NCBI GenBank assembly: GCA_003246205.1
Contig: QKBC01000004.1
Coordinates: 62,001-126,000 of the forward strand
DNA from: Flavobacterium haoranii
Lineage (GTDB): Bacteria > Bacteroidota > Bacteroidia > Flavobacteriales > Flavobacteriaceae
Direction: 5' to 3'
DNA length: 64,000 nt
Under the pieces are notes generated by a model, which made no database searches, was not told the origin of the DNA, and worked only from the letters and a program-made list of their open reading frames with translations. Of the stretch, positions 1-8,274 are shown in pieces; position 1 is the first letter of the stretch; each line of letters opens with the position of its first letter. Both the position numbers and the translations under genes were made by a program.

Positions 1-103
1 TGTCTATCAAACTAAAAACGGAAATACCTATTATTTTTTGTATGATCAAGGATATATGGCTATTGAGAATGACCAATATGTTTTAGTAAAAAAAGATTCG
101 TAA
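1..103 (+). CDS. 3' end of an unidentified CDS truncated by the window edge
   Basis: Frame from base 2 reads VYQTKNGNTYYFLYDQGYMAIENDQYVLVKKDS-stop; TAA at 101-103 overlaps the next ATG at 103. Confidence 0.6.
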   Translation, partial: VYQTKNGNTYYFLYDQGYMAIENDQYVLVKKDS

Positions 104-921
104 TGGCAGAATTACAAAAACAGATTTCTATATTAGGCTGCGGTTGGCTTGGATTACCGTTAGCTGAACAATTTCTGGAACGCGGTTATATCGTTAAAGG
201 TTCCACAACTTCTGTTGCCAATCATGGCCTTTTAAAAAGCAAAAACATTATTCCTTATTTAGTAGAACTGAAAGAAAATGAGGTTTTTGGCAATTTTGAT
301 CATTTCTTAGACGGCAGCCAGATTTTGATCATTAACTTTCCTCCTCGCTTTAAAGCTGACCCACCTGAAAGTTTAGTCAAAAAAATAGAAAATTGTATCC
401 CGATAATCGAGAACTCCACAATTGAAAATGTTATTTTTATTAGTTCAACTGCTGTATTTCCGGATAGTTTTCCTATGCCAACCATTTATGAGGACACACC
501 ACCTCATCCTAATAATGAAAGAGGGAAACAGCTCTTAGAAGCAGAGAATCGATTGCGCTACAATACTAGTTTTGAATCTACCATTCTTCGATTTGGCGGA
601 TTAATAGGCGGTGACAGACACCCTATTTATCACATCGCAGGAAAAAGCAACATTGATAATCCAGAAGCTCCGGTTAATTTAATTCACCAACAAGATTGTA
701 TCAACTTTATATTTCATATCATCAATAACAATCTCTGGAATAAAGCTTTAAATGTTGTTTATCCGAAACACCCTAAACGAAAAGATTACTATCTGGAAAA
801 AGCTTTAGAGTTAAATCTGGACACTCCGACTTTTAAAGAAAATTCTATTTCAAAAGGCAAATATATTAGTTGTAAATATTTGCGGGAAAAGTATAACTTT
901 ACTTTTCAGTTTATGATCTAG
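103..921 (+). CDS. NAD(P)-binding SDR / NAD-dependent epimerase-like protein
   Basis: N-terminal Rossmann motif ISILGCGWLGLPLAEQFLERG; FISSTAVFP segment. Confidence 0.8.
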   Translation: MAELQKQISILGCGWLGLPLAEQFLERGYIVKGSTTSVANHGLLKSKNIIPYLVELKENEVFGNFDHFLDGSQILIINFPPRFKADPPESLVKKIENCIPIIENSTIENVIFISSTAVFPDSFPMPTIYEDTPPHPNNERGKQLLEAENRLRYNTSFESTILRFGGLIGGDRHPIYHIAGKSNIDNPEAPVNLIHQQDCINFIFHIINNNLWNKALNVVYPKHPKRKDYYLEKALELNLDTPTFKENSISKGKYISCKYLREKYNFTFQFMI

Positions 922-925
922 TTTT

Positions 926-1849
926 ATGGCATATTTTAGTGTGTTCCACGATTACATCCGAAAGAAAAAAGAAGCTTTCGGATTGCCTTTTTTAGCACTT
1001 TGTTGGGTTAGCTTTTTTTGGGGAACCACTTGGATCGCCTCAAAAGAAGGTGTTAAATATATGCCTGCTTTACAGTTGGTCGCACTCAGACAATTATTGA
1101 GTGGCAGTCTTTATCTGATTTACTTTATCATAAAAAAAGCCCCATGGCCCACTCAGCGGCAATGGCGTAACATTTTGGTTTTAAGTATTCTCAACTTTAT
1201 GTTAAGCAACGGCTTGAGTACTTGGGGTGTTAAATATATTTCTAGTGGATTAGGCGCAATTATTGGTTCCATTTTCCCTCTATGGATTGTTATCATCAGC
1301 TATTTCAAGGGTGAAAAAGTTTCCTGGAAAACGACTCTTGGCTTGGTTATCGCTTTTGGCGGTGTTTGTATCATTTTTTATGATTACCTACATGACTTTT
1401 TAAACCCTGAATTTTTATTCGGTATAATTCTATCCGTCATTGCTACTTTTACTTGGGCCCTCTCAACTATATATATCAAAGAGAACCGCACTAATTTTAA
1501 TCCTTATTTTAGTTTAGGGTTACAAATGATTATTTCCGGCATTGTAATTAATACAGTTACACAATTTAATGGTACAGCAGTCCCTCTAAGTGAAATCCCC
1601 GCGCTATCATGGTGGTCTATTGCTTACTTAATTATTTTTGGTTCTGTTTTCACATTCATTGCTTTTGTATATACTTTAGAACATTTGCCTAAAGAAATCA
1701 GCAGTTTATATGCTTACATAAACCCTATTGTGGCTTTACTTTTCGGTTATATTCTATTTGATGAACCTTTTACCCCGGCTATCATTATAGGTGGAATTAT
1801 TACTGTTTTCGGGATTTTTACGGTAAATAAAACATTTCGAAAAAATTAA
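926..1849 (+). CDS. EamA/DMT family transporter
   Basis: About 10 hydrophobic segments; WVSFFWGTTWIASKEGVKYMP and the second EamA repeat. Confidence 0.85.
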   Translation: MAYFSVFHDYIRKKKEAFGLPFLALCWVSFFWGTTWIASKEGVKYMPALQLVALRQLLSGSLYLIYFIIKKAPWPTQRQWRNILVLSILNFMLSNGLSTWGVKYISSGLGAIIGSIFPLWIVIISYFKGEKVSWKTTLGLVIAFGGVCIIFYDYLHDFLNPEFLFGIILSVIATFTWALSTIYIKENRTNFNPYFSLGLQMIISGIVINTVTQFNGTAVPLSEIPALSWWSIAYLIIFGSVFTFIAFVYTLEHLPKEISSLYAYINPIVALLFGYILFDEPFTPAIIIGGIITVFGIFTVNKTFRKN

Positions 1850-1860
1850 ATAAACGTCTG

Positions 1861-1891
1861 AAAACAAAAAGTCCCGAAAGGATTTCGGGAC
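1861..1891 (-). terminator. Rho-independent terminator at the end of element copy 1
   Basis: GTCCCGAAA/TTTCGGGAC stem followed by a T-rich tract on the minus strand. Confidence 0.7.
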
Positions 1892-1997
1892 AAAATGTTC
1901 TTGATAAGAAATAAAATTACTGCTATTAACCGTAACAAATATACGACTGATACAGCCTAACTCGGATACAGAAAAAATGTATATTTTGTTAAAGTTT
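1863..1997 (-). repeat. Copy 1 of a conserved two-copy intergenic element, putative sRNA gene
   Basis: About 135 bp closely matches 23774-23909. On the minus strand it contains TATATTTG, an invariant block GGTTAATAGCAGTAATTTTATTTCTTATCAAGAACATTT, then hairpin GTCCCGAAA-TCC-TTTCGGGAC and TTTTTGTTTT. Confidence 0.75.
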
Positions 1998-2094
1998 TAA
2001 AACAAATGTATATCCTAGTTTCTCTAAAATACCTTTTAAAAATAAAAAACCAACCTATAAGCGGTTGGTTCTTACTTTTATTATGAAATTGATA

Positions 2095-4182
2095 TTACCA
2101 AATCTTTACACGATTTTCCGGTGCCACATACATTCCATTACCAGGTTGTACATTAAAAGCACCATAAAAAGCATCCACATTTTGTAATGGCACTGATGCA
2201 CGATACATTCCCGGTGAGTGTGGATCTGTTTTTACTTGATTTTTAATTGCTTCATCACGCATTTTAGTTCTCCAGATAGTTGCCCAAGAAATAAAGAAAC
2301 GTTGTTCCGGAGTAAAACCATCAATTAATCCAGGATTGCCGTTTTCTTTCAAATAAATTTGTAAACCATCAAAAGCAGCATTTACACCTCCTAAATCTCC
2401 GATATTTTCACCTAAAGTAAACTTACCGTCAACATAAATTCCCGGTAGCGGTTGTAAAGCCGAATATTGGTCTGCTAAAGCACCTCCAAGTCCTGTAAAT
2501 TGTTTCAAATCTTCATCACTCCACCAATTTACTAAATTACCGTTAGAATCATAACGTGAACCGGAATCATCAAATCCATGTGAAATTTCATGTCCGATTA
2601 CTGCTCCAATTCCTCCATAATTCACCGCTTCATCTGCTTTGTAATCATAAAATGGCGGTTGTAAGATAGCTGCAGGGAACACAATTTCATTGTTAGAAGG
2701 ATTAAAATACGCATTAACTGTTTGAGGCGACATTCCCCATTCTGTTTTATCAACCGGTTTTCCTAATTTCTCAATATTTTTTTGGTGTGACCAATGTTTG
2801 TACTGTATTGTGTTTTCGAAATAAGTTCCTCCGTTTTCAGGACTGGTTACTACTAATTTTGAATAATCTTTCCATTTATCAGGATAACCGATTTTAACCG
2901 TCAGCTTATTTAATTTTAGCTTAGCATTTTCTTTTGTTTCCTTTGTCATCCAAGGTAAACGGTCGATTCTGTTCTCAAATGCTTTCATCACGTTAGCAAT
3001 CATTGCTTGCGCTTTTGCTTTTGCTTCCGGCGGGAATTTTTTAGCCACATATAATTTTCCTAAAGCTTCCCCTAATCTTCCGTTAACAGTCGCTAAAGCT
3101 CTTTCGTCAGCCGGGCGTTGTTTTACGGCTCCTGTTAATGTTTTTCCATAAAAATCCCAATTTGCATCTGCAACTTCAGTTGATAACAATCCTGCATTGT
3201 CATTTAATAACGTCCAACGCAAATAGGCTTTCCAAGAATCGATATCAGCTTCTTTGAAGATTGTTTCCACTTCTTCCATGTATTTAGGCTGCGAAACTAC
3301 CACTGAATCAATTGTTCCGATTCCTATAGATTCAAAATAATTATTCCAATCTACCGCAGGAACAATATTTTGTAATTCGGAAACTTTCATCGGGTTATAG
3401 GTATTTCTTCTATCTCTTCGGGCTACTCTGTCTAAAGAGGCTGTCGCCATTTTAGTTTCCAATGCTAATACTTTTTCTGCCGAATTTTTAGCTGATGTTT
3501 CACTATCTCCTAAGTATTGTAACATACGTGCAATATGGGCAACATATTTTTCACGTTTCTCTTTTGTATCAGCTGCGTCTGAAACATAATAATCTCTATC
3601 CGGCAAACCTAGACTTCCGGTTCCCACATATACTACATTGCGATTACTATCTTTAGCATCCGTATACACATAACTACCAAAAAATCCAATACCTCCTTCC
3701 GGCTCCATTTCAGTAATTAAAGCAACCAAATCCTTAGTATTTTGAACCTTATCAATTTTAGCCAAATACGGTCTTAAAGGTTCCACTCCCATCTTATTAC
3801 GGGTAATAGTATCTAATACGGATTTATAAAGACTTAAAGCTTTCCCTTGATCTGAGTTAGGATCAATTGACTTATCAGCTAAAGCTTCTTTTAGAATAGC
3901 CATTACATCATCATCTGTATTCTTACGCAATTCATCAAAACTTCCCCAACGTGTTCTATCCGCAGGAATTTCGGTTTTGTCTAACCATTTACCATTTACA
4001 TAACGAAAGAAATCATCTGCCGGATTTACCGAAGTATCCATATAGTCGGTATTAATACCAATCTTAGGCTGAGCCTGTTTCTCTGTCGCTGCCACTGATG
4101 ATCCTTGTGATGACTTACAAGAATTTAACACTGAAGCTAAAAAAAGGAAGCCTAAGCTTCCTCTAATAATATAATTTTTCAT
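2095..4182 (-). CDS. M13 family metallopeptidase (neprilysin/PepO-like), lipoprotein
   Basis: HEISHGFDDSGSRYD zinc motif, NAYFNPSNNEIVFPAAILQPPFY, signal plus lipobox LNSC. Confidence 0.95.
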   Translation of the reverse strand: MKNYIIRGSLGFLFLASVLNSCKSSQGSSVAATEKQAQPKIGINTDYMDTSVNPADDFFRYVNGKWLDKTEIPADRTRWGSFDELRKNTDDDVMAILKEALADKSIDPNSDQGKALSLYKSVLDTITRNKMGVEPLRPYLAKIDKVQNTKDLVALITEMEPEGGIGFFGSYVYTDAKDSNRNVVYVGTGSLGLPDRDYYVSDAADTKEKREKYVAHIARMLQYLGDSETSAKNSAEKVLALETKMATASLDRVARRDRRNTYNPMKVSELQNIVPAVDWNNYFESIGIGTIDSVVVSQPKYMEEVETIFKEADIDSWKAYLRWTLLNDNAGLLSTEVADANWDFYGKTLTGAVKQRPADERALATVNGRLGEALGKLYVAKKFPPEAKAKAQAMIANVMKAFENRIDRLPWMTKETKENAKLKLNKLTVKIGYPDKWKDYSKLVVTSPENGGTYFENTIQYKHWSHQKNIEKLGKPVDKTEWGMSPQTVNAYFNPSNNEIVFPAAILQPPFYDYKADEAVNYGGIGAVIGHEISHGFDDSGSRYDSNGNLVNWWSDEDLKQFTGLGGALADQYSALQPLPGIYVDGKFTLGENIGDLGGVNAAFDGLQIYLKENGNPGLIDGFTPEQRFFISWATIWRTKMRDEAIKNQVKTDPHSPGMYRASVPLQNVDAFYGAFNVQPGNGMYVAPENRVKIW

Positions 4183-4246
4183 TTATCGAATTAAAGAAAG
4201 TTAAAAAGCAAATATAAGTTTTTGTTTTTTAACTCTCTAAAATCAA

Positions 4247-7069
4247 TTATTCTTTAACAATTCGTTTTACAACTGTTTGTGAATCTGTATTGATTTTCAC
4301 AAAATAAATTCCTTGAGCTGCTGACGTTAAGTCTAAAGTAGTCTCAACTGCAGAAATACCTTCTTCAGCCAACACTTTTTTACCTGAAATATCATATACC
4401 TCAAGGCTTTTTGCTTCTAACTCTCCAAAGTTTACAGTGAAAATTCCTTTTGACGGATTCGGATAAACAACAATTTCATTATTTAGCATAAAGCTATCCG
4501 CTGCCAAAGTTCCGTTAACCACAAAATTATCGATATTTACACCCAACTGACTAACTGCTTCATCTGAATGGAATACAATTCTAAAAATCACATTAGTTTC
4601 ACTGTTCAATGATGTTAAAGGATAAGAATAATTTGTATTTGTTGTATTTGTTCCTGTCCATTGTGCACCCGGACAATTATAACAATCACTACCTCCTGAT
4701 GATGCCAGAGTTCTATCGCTGTTATACCATCCGGCAGTTTTTGTTCCCAGTACATTCCAATTAGCTCCGAAATCGGTTGTGTATTCTACATAAAGAACGT
4801 CCCAGTTCTCTTCCAAATCATACTTCATATCGAAACTAATTGTCGGTCCGCTAATATTAGATAGATTATAACATTGAGAAATCAGATACTTTTTAGTCAT
4901 ATTAGTATAATTTCCACTTAGGTTAACTGCATACACATAATTTCCTGTTCCACTAGCCATTGCTCCTGTTGTTCTTACTCCTCTAATCCATGGTATCGCT
5001 GCATTATCTTCATTATATGTCACCAAAGCATCTGTTGATGCTGTAAAAGGATTAACCACTCCAATTGTTCCTTGGTCATCTACTAATAAAATTGCAGAAC
5101 GTGTATTATTTTCGCTTCTGCCATCGTTAGTTACGGTTGTTGTAATCTCAATTTCATGAGTTCCTCTTGTTAAACCACTTATCGGGAAAGAATAATTCTC
5201 TTCTCCACATGGTGAAATCAATCCATTCCAAGTTATATTTGTTGCAGCTCCTCCATCTATACTATATGAAATGGCAACAGCTGTAATATCATTTGTTCCT
5301 TGATTTTTCATCGTGATTTCAGGATTTACCGCTACTGTACCATCACAACTAACTAAATTAGCATTTTGGATTGCTCGTAACGCCACGTCATCAGGTTCAT
5401 TAACATAAGCTTCTCCAACATTTACTGCATACCATGCATCTGTTACTGTTATTACTTCCTGGCTATTTCCACAATATAAATTATTAGCTACTTCAATTGA
5501 AGCTGTTCTTGCATCAGCATAAGTAGCATTAGATGTTAAATAATCTCTTTCTGTAAAATAAGCTATTTCTGCCGCTTTCAACAAGCCAATACCTGTTACA
5601 TTATAAGTATCCGGCACCGGAGCATTGTTTGTACCAGACTCTCCGGCTGCTAAAATATAAAACCAATGATTCAATACTCCTGAATTAGTATGAACACCTC
5701 CACTATCTGCTGTACCGGTATACCAATTAGTTCCTTGATAAGTATCCGGATCACCTTTAGAATTCGGATTTTGCATAGAACGCAAATAAGTAGAAGTAAT
5801 ATCTTCTCCTATAAGCCAAACATTGCCGTCTATTGCTGCTGACATATTTCCTGTTCTTCCATAATGTTCAATACAAGCTCCCCAGATGTCTGAGAAACCT
5901 TCATTCATTGCTCCGGATTCGTTCTGATATACCAAGTCTGCTGTATAAGAACAGATTGCATGACCAATCTCATGGCCACATACATCAATTGCTGTAAAAA
6001 TATCCATTCCGCTTCCATCTCCATAAGTCATTACTGAACCATTCCAAAAAGCATTGTTATAACCGGAATCATAATGAACATAACTTCTGATAGCTGCACC
6101 ATTATCATCGTAACTGTTTCTTCCAAAAATATTCTCCCAGAAATCAAAGGTCATTTCTGCTCCCCAATGTGCATCAAGTGCTCCATCATCTTTAGCTGCA
6201 TTGTTGTATTCCAACGCAGTCCAGTCATTATCATTATCCGTAAAATCGGTATTTTGATATGTAGTCGTTGTTTGACAATTATATGTAAAAACTCCATTTC
6301 CTCTGGAATTATCTCTCAATCTATAATTAATTCCGGTGAAATCGGTTTCAATATTTCTGGATCCACTATATCTGGTAGCAGCAGTTCCTGTAATAAGAGG
6401 ATTTATATCCTTTTTCTCAAAATCATCTTTAGTTCCATGAGTATGCTCTCCTAAATGTTTTATAACAGCATTTTTATAAAGAATTGTTCCATTATTTGCA
6501 TCTACATAAATAATCTGTCTTGATATTGGCTGTATAGCATATACATCCAATTTGTAAGCCAAATGAACCGTATTGTTTTTTAGATCAGGAAAAATAACTA
6601 ATTCACCTTCCGGTTTTTGATAATTTAGTAATTGAGCTTGTTGTTCATCTTCCCATAAATACTGAGACGCATTAATGTTTTGTTTTGCTTTCTCTAGAGC
6701 CTCTTGTACTGTCAACTGTGGAGAAAAGCTTACATTTTGTGCATTATACAACTCTCCGTTTACAATAGTAACATTACCATACTGACCATGGGTAATAGCA
6801 ACACCATATTCTACTTTAAAGTTATTATAATATTGTTGGAATCTTTGGTGTAGGTTTCCTCTACTATCTTTAGAAGTGGAAATTAGCCTAAACTGGTTTT
6901 GATCATTTAATCCATATTCTTTTGAAAATTGATTCAATGCTTGCTGAGCGGAGACATTAGTTCCATCAATCCTCACAAACTTCTGATGCGTAACAGGTGT
7001 TTCTTTTTGCTGAGCATAGCTTGCTGAAAAAAACAGCGCTGTCATTGCCATTATTATTGAGGTTCTCAT
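4247..7069 (-). CDS. M4 family metallopeptidase (thermolysin-like) with C-terminal T9SS type A sorting domain
   Basis: HEIGHAICSYTADLVYQNESGAMNEGFSDIWG; N-terminal propeptide; C-terminal VYPNPSKGIFTVNF...VKRIVKE. Confidence 0.95.
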   Translation of the reverse strand: MRTSIIMAMTALFFSASYAQQKETPVTHQKFVRIDGTNVSAQQALNQFSKEYGLNDQNQFRLISTSKDSRGNLHQRFQQYYNNFKVEYGVAITHGQYGNVTIVNGELYNAQNVSFSPQLTVQEALEKAKQNINASQYLWEDEQQAQLLNYQKPEGELVIFPDLKNNTVHLAYKLDVYAIQPISRQIIYVDANNGTILYKNAVIKHLGEHTHGTKDDFEKKDINPLITGTAATRYSGSRNIETDFTGINYRLRDNSRGNGVFTYNCQTTTTYQNTDFTDNDNDWTALEYNNAAKDDGALDAHWGAEMTFDFWENIFGRNSYDDNGAAIRSYVHYDSGYNNAFWNGSVMTYGDGSGMDIFTAIDVCGHEIGHAICSYTADLVYQNESGAMNEGFSDIWGACIEHYGRTGNMSAAIDGNVWLIGEDITSTYLRSMQNPNSKGDPDTYQGTNWYTGTADSGGVHTNSGVLNHWFYILAAGESGTNNAPVPDTYNVTGIGLLKAAEIAYFTERDYLTSNATYADARTASIEVANNLYCGNSQEVITVTDAWYAVNVGEAYVNEPDDVALRAIQNANLVSCDGTVAVNPEITMKNQGTNDITAVAISYSIDGGAATNITWNGLISPCGEENYSFPISGLTRGTHEIEITTTVTNDGRSENNTRSAILLVDDQGTIGVVNPFTASTDALVTYNEDNAAIPWIRGVRTTGAMASGTGNYVYAVNLSGNYTNMTKKYLISQCYNLSNISGPTISFDMKYDLEENWDVLYVEYTTDFGANWNVLGTKTAGWYNSDRTLASSGGSDCYNCPGAQWTGTNTTNTNYSYPLTSLNSETNVIFRIVFHSDEAVSQLGVNIDNFVVNGTLAADSFMLNNEIVVYPNPSKGIFTVNFGELEAKSLEVYDISGKKVLAEEGISAVETTLDLTSAAQGIYFVKINTDSQTVVKRIVKE

Positions 7070-7284
7070 AATAGTTTAGGGTCTTTTAAGTTTTGTTATT
7101 AAAATTCAATTTATTTAATATACAAATTTATTTGTTTTCAATTTTCAATTCAAAAACCAACATAATATTAAATATTTTTAACAAAAATATATAAATATGT
7201 AATATCTACGACTAAATATTCCTTGTTTAATCTCTAAAATAATTTTAATCTACTACGTATCCTTTGTACTTTTGCAAAAAAAAG

Positions 7285-7950
7285 ATGTTATCAGGCTTTA
7301 AAAAATACAGAAACTTCATTATTCTTTTTGGTTTCCTTTCTATAATTATATTTGTCGGAATATATAAACTTTCTATCCCTAAAAAAACACTCCCGATTTT
7401 TACACCAAGAGATGTCAATCCGGAACTAGTCGATTCCACTGTACAACATATCGGTTATAATCATATTATTGCTGATTTTGCTTTTACAAACCAAAATGGA
7501 AAAACCATTACTCAAAAAGATTATGAGGGCAAAGTTTATGTTGCAGATTTCTTCTTTACTACTTGCCAAACTATTTGTCCTAAGATGACAGATAATATGG
7601 TTTGGTTACAAGACAAAATTAAAGACAATTCAAAAGTTAAACTACTTTCATTCTCCGTTACACCAGATATTGACAGTGTTCCTGTTTTAAAACAATATGC
7701 TTTAGATAAAGGCGTAATAGATGATAAATGGAATTTAGTTACCGGGGACAAAAAAGACATTTATTACTTAGCAAGAAAATCATATTTAGTGGTTAAGACA
7801 GGTAAACCGGAAGATTTGTATGATATGGTTCATACAGAGAATTTTGTTTTGGTTGATCAAAAAAAGAGAATCCGTGGGTTTTATGACGGAACCAATAAAC
7901 AAGATATGGAAAAACTTTTAGACGATATTAACTTTTTATGCAACGAATAA
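7285..7950 (+). CDS. SCO1/SenC family protein
   Basis: FFFTTCQTICPKMTDNM copper motif and thioredoxin-like fold. The track start at 7264 overlaps a TACTTTTG -7 motif, so ATG 7285 is preferred. Confidence 0.88.
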   Translation: MLSGFKKYRNFIILFGFLSIIIFVGIYKLSIPKKTLPIFTPRDVNPELVDSTVQHIGYNHIIADFAFTNQNGKTITQKDYEGKVYVADFFFTTCQTICPKMTDNMVWLQDKIKDNSKVKLLSFSVTPDIDSVPVLKQYALDKGVIDDKWNLVTGDKKDIYYLARKSYLVVKTGKPEDLYDMVHTENFVLVDQKKRIRGFYDGTNKQDMEKLLDDINFLCNE

Positions 7951-7969
7951 ATTTAATGACAAATATCAT

Positions 7970-7983
7970 TTTGGTTAACCAAA
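7970..7983. promoter_or_regulatory. Perfect 14-bp palindrome upstream of feoA, candidate metalloregulator operator
   Basis: TTTGGTTAACCAAA; overlaps the TTG (7971-7973) of a TTG-N17-TATATTTG promoter. Confidence 0.55.
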
Positions 7984-7998
7984 TATACGCTATATTTG
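7971..7998 (+). promoter_or_regulatory. Bacteroidota-type promoter for feoAB
   Basis: TTG, 17-nt spacer, TATATTTG (7991-7998), matching the TTG-N17-19-TAnnTTTG consensus. Confidence 0.6.
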
Positions 7999-8022
7999 TA
8001 TTTTAATTCAATCTAAATAAGA

Positions 8023-8274
8023 ATGTCGGTTTTCCTTTCGGAATTAAAAATAGGTGAAAAAGCTATAATTGTTGATGTAAATATCGATGAAATTCCACTG
8101 AAACTTTTAGAAATGGGATGTTTGCCCGGAAATGAAGTTGCTTTGGTACAAATTGCCCCATTTGGCGATCCGTACTATTTTAACATCAATGATTCTCATG
8201 TTGCGATCAGAAAGGAAATTGCCCATGAAGTAACCGTCGTTCTGGAAAATTCGCTAAATATAGATGCAAAATAA
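8023..8274 (+). CDS. feoA: FeoA family ferrous iron transport protein
   Basis: 83-aa SH3-like sequence (LLEMGCLPGNEVALVQIAPFGDP); overlaps the feoB start. Confidence 0.9.
   Translation: MSVFLSELKIGEKAIIVDVNIDEIPLKLLEMGCLPGNEVALVQIAPFGDPYYFNINDSHVAIRKEIAHEVTVVLENSLNIDAK

Noticed and set aside
6074-6454. 126-aa plus-strand ORF inside the M4 peptidase gene
   Set aside because: Fully antisense to a well-supported protein; Ser/Ile/Cys-rich composition typical of antisense reading
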